Source: Chitinophaga arvensicola (GTDB lineage: Bacteria; Bacteroidota; Bacteroidia; Chitinophagales; Chitinophagaceae). From it: 64,000 nt of DNA. Of this stretch, positions 50,684-58,942 are shown in pieces (the first letter of the stretch is position 1; every line of letters starts with the position of its first letter). A program made the position numbers and the translations under genes. The DNA lies in contig NZ_FOJG01000002.1 in the NCBI RefSeq assembly GCF_900110835.1, positions 3,178,698-3,242,697 on the forward strand, given 5' to 3'. Below the pieces are notes generated by a model. It had not been told where the DNA came from and made no database searches. It saw only the letters and a program-made list of their open reading frames with translations.

Positions 50684-51595
50684 ATGAGCATCAAAAACGA
50701 ATTCATATCATTCATACACGGTCTGCAGGATGAGATCTGCGCTGCGCTGGAACAATCAGACGGCAAAGCTACCTTCCGGGAAGACCGCTGGGAACGCCCC
50801 GGTGGCGGCGGTGGTAAAACACGTGTGATCTCCGGTGGAAACGTATTTGAAAAAGGCGGCGTCAACACTTCTATCGTGCATGGCGAACTTCCGGAATTAA
50901 TGGCGCAACAGTTTGGCGTTACCAACAGCCAGTTCATGGCCTGCGGTATCTCCCTGGTACTTCATCCCCTCAATCCTTTTGTGCCTACCGTACATGCCAA
51001 TTTCCGCTATTTCGAACTGTATGATGCAGACGGATCGCTGAAAGACAGCTGGTTTGGCGGTGGCGCGGATCTGACACCTTACTACCTGGAAGAAGCAGAC
51101 GGTATTCATTTTCACCGTACCTTCAAAAATGCCTGCGATCCTTTCGGCACCGCACTGTACCCGGCCTATAAAAAACATTGCGACGAATACTTCATCAATA
51201 AACACCGTAACAACGAAGCACGTGGCATTGGAGGCATCTTCTACGATTACCTCCGGCCCAATGCTGAGAGAACAGCGGAAGCATTACTCAGTTTCTCCAA
51301 AGCCAATGGTAAAGCCTTCCTCGAAGCTTACCTGCCGATTGTAGAAAAAACAAAACAGCTGCCCTATACCGAAGCACATCAAAGCTGGCAGGCGTATAGA
51401 CGTGGACGTTATGTAGAGTTTAACCTGGTGCACGACAGAGGTACCCTGTTTGGCCTAAAAACAAATGGCCGTACAGAATCCATCTTAATGAGCTTACCAC
51501 CGGTAGCCCGTTGGGAATACGATTTCCACACCACTCCCGGCTCACCGGAAGCACAGCTGGAAGAATACCTGAAACCAAGAGAGTGGGTGAAGTAA
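50684..51595 (+). CDS. hemF: oxygen-dependent coproporphyrinogen III oxidase
   Basis: 303 residues from ATG 50684. A TTG at 50678 adds two residues only. It oxidatively decarboxylates coproporphyrinogen III with O2, forming protoporphyrinogen IX. Hallmarks: REDRWERPGGGGGKTRVI, VFEKGGVNTSIVHG, PFVPTVHANFRYFE, WFGGGADLTPYYL, RGIGGIFYDYL and RGRYVEFNLVHDRGTLFGL. The use of HemF here, with no hemN in the cluster, implies aerobic heme synthesis. The next gene hemB is 45 bases on. Confidence 0.97.
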   Translation: MSIKNEFISFIHGLQDEICAALEQSDGKATFREDRWERPGGGGGKTRVISGGNVFEKGGVNTSIVHGELPELMAQQFGVTNSQFMACGISLVLHPLNPFVPTVHANFRYFELYDADGSLKDSWFGGGADLTPYYLEEADGIHFHRTFKNACDPFGTALYPAYKKHCDEYFINKHRNNEARGIGGIFYDYLRPNAERTAEALLSFSKANGKAFLEAYLPIVEKTKQLPYTEAHQSWQAYRRGRYVEFNLVHDRGTLFGLKTNGRTESILMSLPPVARWEYDFHTTPGSPEAQLEEYLKPREWVK

Positions 51596-51640
51596 TCGCC
51601 GGCAGCAAGAGGATATAAAAACAATAAAATTTTTATACAG

Positions 51641-52612
51641 ATGATCAGAAGAAACAGAATCTTAAGAGTATCTCCCGCCATTCGCGCAATGGTAGCGGAA
51701 ACAATTTTAACACCAAGCGATTTCATAGCGCCGTTATTTGTTACCGAAGGAGAAAATGTGAAGGAAGAGATCAGCTCTATGCCAGGTTATTTCAGGTACT
51801 CCCTGGACCTTACTATCCAGGAAGCCCGCGAACTCTGGAGCCTGGGTATTAAAAGTGTACTCCTGTTTGTAAAAGCACCGGATAGTGTAAAAGATAATAA
51901 AGGCACAGAAGCAGTAAACCCCAACGGGTTGATGCAACGCGCCATCCGTGGCATTAAAAACGCCTTACCGGATATGGTGGTAATGACTGATGTGGCACTG
52001 GACCCCTACTCCTCTTATGGTCATGACGGTATTGTAGACGGCACTGAAATCGTGAACGATCCTACCGTGGAAGTACTGGCCCGTATGAGTCTCAGTCATG
52101 CACAGGCGGGCGCGGATTTCGTAGCGCCCAGCGATATGATGGACGGCCGCATCCTGGCGATCCGCAATATCCTGGAAGCAAACGGTTTCGATAAAACCGG
52201 TATCATGTCCTACAGTGCTAAATATGCGTCCTGCTTTTATGGTCCTTTCCGTGATGCGCTGGACTCCGCTCCCGGCTTCGGCGATAAGAAAACCTACCAG
52301 ATGGATTACGCCAATTCCCGCGAAGCCATCAAGGAAACACTGATGGATATTGAAGAAGGAGCCGACATTGTAATGGTAAAACCAGCAATGGCTTATCTCG
52401 ATATCATGCGCATCATTAAAGATCGTGTAACCGTTCCAGTTAGTGCTTACCATGTAAGCGGTGAATATGCGATGATCAAAGCAGCTGCACAAAGAGGCTG
52501 GCTCGATGAAAACAAAGCTATCCTGGAAAGCATGACCAGCATGAAACGCGCCGGTGCCGACCTGATCGCTACTTACTTTGCAAAAGACGCGGTAAAACTG
52601 CTGAATGCATAA
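51641..52612 (+). CDS. hemB: porphobilinogen synthase (ALA dehydratase), Mg-type
   Basis: 323 residues. Joins two 5-aminolevulinates into porphobilinogen. Schiff-base lysines are in SYSAKYASCFYGPF and IVMVKPAMAYLDI. MDGRILAIRNILE and KKTYQMDYANSREA are conserved. The zinc triad of E. coli (Cys-x-Cys ... Cys) is replaced: ALDPYSSYGHDG has Ala, Asp and Asp there, so the enzyme belongs to the Asp-rich, Mg-dependent class. A magnesium ion site is thus inferred. It follows hemF within the operon and precedes hemL. Confidence 0.96.
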   Translation: MIRRNRILRVSPAIRAMVAETILTPSDFIAPLFVTEGENVKEEISSMPGYFRYSLDLTIQEARELWSLGIKSVLLFVKAPDSVKDNKGTEAVNPNGLMQRAIRGIKNALPDMVVMTDVALDPYSSYGHDGIVDGTEIVNDPTVEVLARMSLSHAQAGADFVAPSDMMDGRILAIRNILEANGFDKTGIMSYSAKYASCFYGPFRDALDSAPGFGDKKTYQMDYANSREAIKETLMDIEEGADIVMVKPAMAYLDIMRIIKDRVTVPVSAYHVSGEYAMIKAAAQRGWLDENKAILESMTSMKRAGADLIATYFAKDAVKLLNA

Positions 52613-52647
52613 TTCCATATCTTGCATAAAATAATAAACCACCAAAG

Positions 52648-53934
52648 ATGTACAGCAAAAGTGAAATGTTATTCGGGAAAGCAAAGCAGGTGATTCCCGG
52701 CGGTGTTAACTCTCCCGTACGTGCATTCAAAAGCGTAGGCGGCACACCGGTGTTCATGGAACGCGCCAAAGGCTCCTACATGTACGATGCAGATGGCAAC
52801 CGTTACATTGATTATATCAACTCCTGGGGCCCTATGATCCTCGGCCATGCTTATGAGCCGGTAGTAAAAGCCATCCAGGAATATGCCACTTACTCCACAT
52901 CTTTTGGAGCGCCTACCGCACTCGAAACAAAGATTGCAGAACTGATCGTAGGCATGGTGCCTAATATCGATATGATACGCATGGTAAACTCCGGTACGGA
53001 AGCCTGTATGACCGCCATCCGGCTGGCCAGAGGCTACACCGGCCGCAATAAGTTTATCAAGTTTGAAGGCTGCTACCATGGTCACGCAGATGCGTTTCTC
53101 GTGAGCGCGGGTAGTGGCGTTGCTACGCTGGGTATCCAGTCGATCCCCGGCGTAACTGCTGCGGTGGCTGATGATACATTAACAGCTCCTTATAATAATT
53201 TACCTGCGGTAGAAGAACTTGTAGCAGAAAACATCAACCAGATTGCTGCCATTATCGTAGAACCGGTAGCGGGCAACATGGGTTGTATTCTGCCACAGCC
53301 GGGCTTCCTGGAAGGATTACGCCAGATCTGTGATGCAAATAATATCCTGCTTATTTTCGATGAAGTAATGACAGGCTTCCGCCTCGCACGTGGTGGCGCA
53401 CAGGAATTACTGGGTATCCGGGCAGATCTTGTTACCTTTGGTAAAATTATTGGTGCAGGAATGCCGGTAGGTGCGGTGGCAGGTCCCAAAGAAATTATGG
53501 AGAACCTGGCACCAGCCGGAAAAGTATACCAGGCAGGCACTTTAAGCGGTAACCCGATCGCCATGATTGCCGGTTATACCTTACTGCAAACACTCAACGA
53601 TCACCCGGTTATTTACCAGGAGCTGCAGGAAAAAGCAACCTACCTGGTAAACGGACTGAAAGAAGCCTTTGGTGCGGCAGGTGTGGTACACAGCATTAAC
53701 CAGATGGGTTCTATGCTGAGCGCACATTTTACAGAATATCCGATCGTGGATTTTTCTTCTGCCTCCGCTGCCAACAACGAATTATTCAAACGTTTCTTCC
53801 ATGCTATGCTGGATCGGGGTATTTACCTGCCGCCATCCGCCTTCGAAAGCTGGTTCATGAGTAATACACTCACCCTCGGAGACCTGGACGAAACCATTGC
53901 TGCTGCTAAATCTGCCATGCAGGCAATCAAATAG
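52648..53934 (+). CDS. hemL: glutamate-1-semialdehyde 2,1-aminomutase
   Basis: 428 residues. A PLP enzyme converting glutamate-1-semialdehyde to 5-aminolevulinate. PGGVNSPVRAFKSVGGTPVF is the N-terminal hallmark. GTEACMTAIRLARGYTGRNK and GCYHGHADAFLVSAGSG follow. LLIFDEVMTGFR has the PLP-ring Asp, and the Schiff-base Lys266 is in TFGKIIGAGMPVGAVAG. YQAGTLSGNPIAM binds substrate. Cytoplasmic dimer. Last gene of the rightward heme operon, followed by a strong terminator. Confidence 0.97.
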   Translation: MYSKSEMLFGKAKQVIPGGVNSPVRAFKSVGGTPVFMERAKGSYMYDADGNRYIDYINSWGPMILGHAYEPVVKAIQEYATYSTSFGAPTALETKIAELIVGMVPNIDMIRMVNSGTEACMTAIRLARGYTGRNKFIKFEGCYHGHADAFLVSAGSGVATLGIQSIPGVTAAVADDTLTAPYNNLPAVEELVAENINQIAAIIVEPVAGNMGCILPQPGFLEGLRQICDANNILLIFDEVMTGFRLARGGAQELLGIRADLVTFGKIIGAGMPVGAVAGPKEIMENLAPAGKVYQAGTLSGNPIAMIAGYTLLQTLNDHPVIYQELQEKATYLVNGLKEAFGAAGVVHSINQMGSMLSAHFTEYPIVDFSSASAANNELFKRFFHAMLDRGIYLPPSAFESWFMSNTLTLGDLDETIAAAKSAMQAIK

Positions 53935-53961
53935 TTAACAATTCAATCCTGTGCAGAGTGG

Positions 53962-54002
53962 AAACGGCTGTCTCACTAAAATGAGACGGCCGTTTATTTT
54001 AT
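53962..54002 (+). terminator. intrinsic terminator of the heme operon
   Basis: AAACGGCTGTCTCA (53962-53975) pairs with TGAGACGGCCGTTT (53982-53995), 14 pairs with one G-U, loop CTAAAA. ATTTTAT follows. Confidence 0.9.
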
Positions 54003-54072
54003 AACACACTTACCGGTTATCAAAAAATAGTTCCTTTACAATAAACTAACCTTCGCATTAACTAAAAACTAT

Positions 54073-54080
54073 TAATTTTG
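54073..54080 (+). promoter_or_regulatory. -7 element of the secreted 140-residue protein
   Basis: TAATTTTG with TTCG 17 bases before it, ending 7 bases before the ATG. The transcript would be almost leaderless and could extend into the RND operon. Confidence 0.5.
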
Positions 54081-54087
54081 CGGTTTA

Positions 54088-54510
54088 ATGAATGATCGTG
54101 CGCACATATTAAAACGTTGGACCCTCGTCTGCCTGCTGTTATGTTTACAGCTGGCAACTACCGTGGTGCCTGCGTTTGCAGCACATCGTCATTTACTGCT
54201 GAAAGATCTCCAGCAACAAAAAATACAACAGGACCGGCTTTTCCGCCTGGTCAATAATATCCCCGTTCATCTCGAAGCAGATGATGACAGCACCGATACC
54301 TGGCACATCACCAAAAGCCGCCGCAAAGCGCGCTTCTATCTTTCTGCTACTGCACCCCAGGTCAGTACTGCTACCCGCATTGTGTACCTGGACACAGATT
54401 ACACCGGCAGCGGTATCTATATTCCTGAAAATAAAACCGGCGAGTACGGCCGCCAGCAATCATTCCGGCCAGCCTACTATTCCTTCCTCTTCCGGTTCAC
54501 CCCCTTTTGA
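54088..54510 (+). CDS. small secreted protein ahead of the RND operon
   Basis: 140 residues, not recognised. A signal peptide ends near AFAAHRHL (about residue 31). The mature part starts with a helical, Gln/Leu-rich segment (LLLKDLQQQKIQQDRLF), then a beta-rich stretch with KARFYLSATAPQVS and DYTGSGIYIPENK, and a C-terminus ending in FRFTPF, a form seen in Bacteroidota outer-membrane or periplasmic proteins. It has its own promoter and is 140 bases before the RND adaptor, in the same direction. It could be a small periplasmic factor co-expressed with the pump. No function is known. Confidence 0.75.
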   Translation: MNDRAHILKRWTLVCLLLCLQLATTVVPAFAAHRHLLLKDLQQQKIQQDRLFRLVNNIPVHLEADDDSTDTWHITKSRRKARFYLSATAPQVSTATRIVYLDTDYTGSGIYIPENKTGEYGRQQSFRPAYYSFLFRFTPF

Positions 54511-54649
54511 GTCAACACACTTTTTTACGTTGTCATTACTGTAATTATTTTTTAGGGAGATGCCCACCTTTTCTGCTACCATAGCGGATGGCCCCCTATT
54601 GTGTTGTATTCATCTGTTCCGGTTATGCCGGGATCAATACCTTATTGCT

Positions 54650-55768
54650 ATGCATCAATATACAGGGATCTTAACATCGCTGATCGCTCTCTTCATGGCC
54701 GGTTGCGCCACTAAAGGAGAAAGTACCAATAAAGAGGAACTGAAAAGCTTACCCGTTACCACCCTGGTAACAAAAGATACACTCCTGCACCGTTCCTATG
54801 TAACGGATATACAGGCTGTACAAAATGTGGAAATACGCGCCCGTGTAAATGGGTTTTTAGATAAAATATACATCGACGAAGGACAGGAAGTAAAGAAAGG
54901 ACAATTGCTGTTTGGGATCAGTGATGCGGAATACCGCGCCGAACTGGCCAGGGCTAAAGCCGCACTCAGCAGCGTGATCGCCGAAAGCAAAGCAGCCGCA
55001 CTCGAACTCGACCGCGTTACATTACTGGTTGATAAAAAAGTAGTGGCGCCTTCTGAACTGGAAGTAGCCAAAGCCAAACTCGCCGCTGCACAGGCCAAAA
55101 TAGAAGAAGCCCGCTCTGCCACCTCCAATGCGGAAATGCGCCTGTCTTTTACCAGTATCCATGCCCCATTCGATGGTATCATAGACCGTATTCCCTTAAA
55201 GAAAGGCAGCCTGATCAGCGAAGGCACCCTGCTTACTACGGTATCGGATACACGCGATATCTATGCGTATTTCAATGTATCGGAAACAGAGTATCTCCAG
55301 TATAACAAAGCACTGGCAAAAGGCGATAAAAGCTATCAGAAGGTAGCCCTGGTACTGGCCGACGGAACAGATTATGCACACACCGGGAAAATAGAAACCA
55401 TGGAAGGTGAATTCGAAGAAAACACCGGCTCCATCGCTTTCCGTGCCCGCTTCCCCAACCCGTCCAAACTGCTGAAACATAATGCCAGCGGCAAAGTAAG
55501 ACTCACTACCGAAATAGACAGCGCGGTTATCATTCCGCAAAAAGCGGTGTTTGAAATGCAGGACAAAAACTATGTATTCGTAGTGGATGGCGCCAATAAA
55601 GTGAAGATGAGAAACTTTACGCCACAGGCCCGCTTTGCACATTTCTACATCGTTCAAACCGGTCTTAAGCCCGGAGAACGGATTGTATGTGAAGGCGTAC
55701 GCAACATCCGTGATGGAATCCAGATTTCACCACGCGGCGTGCCCATGGATAGTTTACTCAGTTTATAA
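54650..55768 (+). CDS. RND efflux periplasmic adaptor (MFP)
   Basis: 372 residues from ATG 54650. The longer frame from 54560 has no signal at its start. The lipobox FMAGC places the lipidated Cys near residue 19. Barrel-sandwich halves are VEIRARVNGFLDKIYIDEGQEVKKGQ and FTSIHAPFDGIIDRIPLKKGSLI, with the helical hairpin (about 100-170, Ala/Glu/Lys-rich) between them. Beta-barrel and membrane-proximal domains follow (LVLADGTDYAHTGKIETM, AVIIPQKAVFEMQDKNYVFVV). This is the AcrA/MexA type that links the pump to the outer-membrane channel. First of a three-gene operon, 33 bases before the pump. Confidence 0.95.
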   Translation: MHQYTGILTSLIALFMAGCATKGESTNKEELKSLPVTTLVTKDTLLHRSYVTDIQAVQNVEIRARVNGFLDKIYIDEGQEVKKGQLLFGISDAEYRAELARAKAALSSVIAESKAAALELDRVTLLVDKKVVAPSELEVAKAKLAAAQAKIEEARSATSNAEMRLSFTSIHAPFDGIIDRIPLKKGSLISEGTLLTTVSDTRDIYAYFNVSETEYLQYNKALAKGDKSYQKVALVLADGTDYAHTGKIETMEGEFEENTGSIAFRARFPNPSKLLKHNASGKVRLTTEIDSAVIIPQKAVFEMQDKNYVFVVDGANKVKMRNFTPQARFAHFYIVQTGLKPGERIVCEGVRNIRDGIQISPRGVPMDSLLSL

Positions 55769-55801
55769 TCACATCGCTTTTTGCGCTGAAACCACGGAAC
55801 A

Positions 55802-58800
55802 ATGTTTGAAACTTTCATAAAAAGACCAGTGCTGTCACTGGTCATATCGCTTATTATCACACTGGTAGGCCTGCTCGCGCTATTTTCCCTACCTGTGACG
55901 CAATTCCCCGATATCGTACCGCCCTCGGTAACGGTAACGGCTAAATATACCGGCGCCAACGCAGAAGTATCTGCCAAAGCAGTATCTACTCCACTGGAAA
56001 GAGCCATCAACGGTGTGCCCGGCATGACGTATATGTCTTCCGTATCCAGTAACGACGGGATCACCGTGATCCAGGTATTCTTCCAGGTAGGTACAGATCC
56101 CGATCAGGCCGCAGTAAACGTTCAGAACCGCGTAGCCACCATCATCGATGAATTGCCCGAAGAGGTAATCAAAGCCGGGGTGACTACCGAGAAAGAGGTA
56201 AACAGCATGCTGCTTTATCTCAATGTGATGAGTGAAGACTCCACCCTCGACGAACAGTTCATCTACAACTTCGCCGATATCAATGTACTCCAGGAACTGA
56301 AACGTATCGACGGTGTAGGGCGTGCTGAAATCATGGGCGCCAAGGAATACGCTATGCGCGTTTGGCTGAAACCCGATCGTATGCTGGCGTACAACGTTTC
56401 TGCGGAAGAAGTGATCCAGGCGATCCGCAAACAGAATATAGAAGCCGCACCCGGTAAAACAGGGGAAAGCTCCGATAAAGATCCGCATATGCTGCAGTAT
56501 GTATTGCGCTATACCGGCAAATTCTTTGAACCGGAGCAATACCAGCAGATCGTATTGCGGGCCGACCAGGATGGCGCCGTACTGCACCTGAAAGATGTGG
56601 CCCATGTAGAATTCGGCTCCCTCACTTACAGCATGGTGTCTAAAACAGACGGCAAGCCTTCTGCGTCCATCATGCTCAAACAGCGCCCTGGCTCTAATGC
56701 CCGCGAGGTGATTAACAATGTGAAGGCAAAAATGGAAGAAATGAAGCAATCGTCGTTCCCGCCGGGCATGACCTTTAACTTCAACTACGATGTATCCCGC
56801 TTCCTCGATGCGTCTATCCACGAGGTAGTGAAAACGCTTTTTGAAGCGTTTATCCTGGTATTCATCGTGGTATTCATCTTCCTGCAGGATTTCCGGTCTA
56901 CCCTCATTCCCGCACTGGCAGTACCGGTAGCGCTGATAGGTACCCTCGGCTTTATGCAGATGATGGGCTTTTCCATCAACCTCCTCACCCTTTTTGCACT
57001 GGTACTGGCTATCGGTATTGTGGTAGATAATGCCATTGTGGTGGTGGAGGCCGTTCATGTAAAAATGAGCGAAGAACACCTCCCGCCTATGGAAGCCACA
57101 CTGGCGGCGATGAAAGAGATCAGCGGCGCACTGGTGGCTATCACACTCGTGATGTCTGCCGTGTTTATCCCGGTGGCTTTCCTATCCGGCCCGGTAGGTG
57201 TATTCTACCGGCAGTTCTCTCTTACACTGGCTATTTCCATTGTTATTTCCGGTGTGAACGCTGTAACGTTAACGCCTGCACTCTGTGCCATCATGCTGAA
57301 AGATACGCATGGTAAACCCCGTAAAAAGAACCTGCTGCAGCGCTTCTTCAATGGTTTCAACAAAGGATACACTGCTACCGAAAATAAATATGCGAAATTC
57401 ATCAGCTTCATTGCCGGCAGAAGACTGATCACCCTCGCCTGCCTGGTGTTCTTCTTCGTGGCCACCTGGGGCATCACGGCCATCCTCCCTTCGGGCTTTA
57501 TTCCTACGGAAGACCAGGGAATGATTTATGTAAACGTAACCACGCCTCCAGGCGCTACCGTGGAACGTACCGAAGCCATACTGGACCAGGTACAGGCCAT
57601 TGCCGATGAACTGGACGAAGTGGAGTCCGTATCTACACTGGCAGGCTACAGTCTTGTGAATGAAGTAGCCGGCGCTTCCTACGGTATGGGCATGGTGAAC
57701 CTGAAACCGTGGGACGACCGCAAGGCCTCCGTACAGGACATCATCGAAATACTGCAAAAGAAAACCGCCGGTATTGCAGATGCCAGCATTGAATTTTTCC
57801 CGCCGCCCACCGTTCCCGGTTTTGGTAACTCCAGCGGCTTTGAACTGCGACTGCTCGATAGAAGCGGTAGCGGCGATCTCCGTCAGACGGCCCAGATCAC
57901 CAACCAGTTTATCGATGCGCTGAAAAAACGGCCGGAAATAGGTAGTGCCTTTACCAGCTTTGATGCGGAATTCCCACAGTACCTGATCCATGTAGACCAG
58001 GCCATGGCAGCCAAGAAAGGAGTGAGCATTGAAAATGCGATGAGTAACCTGCAAACACTGATGGGTAGCTTCTATGCGTCCAACTTCATCCGCTTCGGAC
58101 AGATGTATAAGGTAATGGTACAGGCAGATCCGTCGTATCGTACCAAACCGGACGACCTGCTACGGCTGCACGTAAAAAATGACCGGGGTGAAATGGTGTC
58201 GTACTCCGACTTCGTGAAACTGGAACGTGTATACGGACCGGAACAACTGACCCGCTATAACATGTACACGGCCGCCATGATCAATGGCGATGCCAAACCC
58301 GGGTTCAGCAGCAGCCAGGCCATTGCTGCCGTGCAGGAAGTCGCGGCAAAGGAACTACCAAGAGGCTATAGCTACGAGTGGAGTGGTATGACCCGGGAAC
58401 AGATCCTTTCCGGTAACCAGGCCATCTATATTTTCATCATTGTACTCATTTTCGTATACCTGCTGCTGGCCGCCCAGTACGAAAGCTTCCTGCTGCCTTT
58501 GCCGGTGCTGCTGTCGCTGCCTGCCGGTATTTTCGGTGCCTTTTTATCACTGAAATTACTGGGACTGGAAAACAATATCTACGCACAGGTAGCCCTGGTG
58601 ATGCTGATCGGGTTGCTGGGTAAAAACGCGATCCTCATCGTGGAATTTGCCATCCTGCGCAATAAGCACGGGGCTACGGTATTCGAAGCTGCCAAAGAAG
58701 GCGCGGTATCCAGGCTGCGACCCATCCTCATGACTTCCTTTGCCTTCATTGCCGGTCTGATACCATTGTGTATCGCCTCCGGTGCGGGAGCCATGGGCAA

Positions 58801-58942
58801 CCGTTCCATCGGTACTGCCGCCGCCGGTGGTATGCTGATCGGAACCATCTTCGGCGTACTGATCATACCCGGGTTATATGTGTTGTTTGCCTCCATGATC
58901 AGGAAAAAATCCGTTGAAATAAAAGCTTACACCAATGAATAA
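55802..58942 (+). CDS. RND multidrug efflux pump (HAE1-type)
   Basis: 1046 residues, an inner-membrane proton-drug antiporter of the AcrB class. The N-terminus FIKRPVLSLVISLIITLVGLLAL is TM1 (motif FIKRP). About twelve TM helices flank two large periplasmic loops, ending with LPLPVLLSLPAGIFGAFL and the C-terminal bundle. The TM4 proton-relay motif reads GIVVDNAIVVVEAV: the first Asp is kept, the second Asp of AcrB is Asn. The C-terminal part (GLLGKNAILIVEFA, RLRPILMTSFAFIAGLIPL) contains the relay Lys. Substrate range is unknown. It overlaps the outer-membrane factor gene by 8 bases. Confidence 0.96.
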   Translation: MFETFIKRPVLSLVISLIITLVGLLALFSLPVTQFPDIVPPSVTVTAKYTGANAEVSAKAVSTPLERAINGVPGMTYMSSVSSNDGITVIQVFFQVGTDPDQAAVNVQNRVATIIDELPEEVIKAGVTTEKEVNSMLLYLNVMSEDSTLDEQFIYNFADINVLQELKRIDGVGRAEIMGAKEYAMRVWLKPDRMLAYNVSAEEVIQAIRKQNIEAAPGKTGESSDKDPHMLQYVLRYTGKFFEPEQYQQIVLRADQDGAVLHLKDVAHVEFGSLTYSMVSKTDGKPSASIMLKQRPGSNAREVINNVKAKMEEMKQSSFPPGMTFNFNYDVSRFLDASIHEVVKTLFEAFILVFIVVFIFLQDFRSTLIPALAVPVALIGTLGFMQMMGFSINLLTLFALVLAIGIVVDNAIVVVEAVHVKMSEEHLPPMEATLAAMKEISGALVAITLVMSAVFIPVAFLSGPVGVFYRQFSLTLAISIVISGVNAVTLTPALCAIMLKDTHGKPRKKNLLQRFFNGFNKGYTATENKYAKFISFIAGRRLITLACLVFFFVATWGITAILPSGFIPTEDQGMIYVNVTTPPGATVERTEAILDQVQAIADELDEVESVSTLAGYSLVNEVAGASYGMGMVNLKPWDDRKASVQDIIEILQKKTAGIADASIEFFPPPTVPGFGNSSGFELRLLDRSGSGDLRQTAQITNQFIDALKKRPEIGSAFTSFDAEFPQYLIHVDQAMAAKKGVSIENAMSNLQTLMGSFYASNFIRFGQMYKVMVQADPSYRTKPDDLLRLHVKNDRGEMVSYSDFVKLERVYGPEQLTRYNMYTAAMINGDAKPGFSSSQAIAAVQEVAAKELPRGYSYEWSGMTREQILSGNQAIYIFIIVLIFVYLLLAAQYESFLLPLPVLLSLPAGIFGAFLSLKLLGLENNIYAQVALVMLIGLLGKNAILIVEFAILRNKHGATVFEAAKEGAVSRLRPILMTSFAFIAGLIPLCIASGAGAMGNRSIGTAAAGGMLIGTIFGVLIIPGLYVLFASMIRKKSVEIKAYTNE

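Noticed and set aside
55889..57079. 396-codon open frame antisense to the RND pump
   Set aside because: It is wholly inside a well-supported pump gene in the opposite strand, with His/Tyr/Phe-rich composition typical of an antisense shadow.
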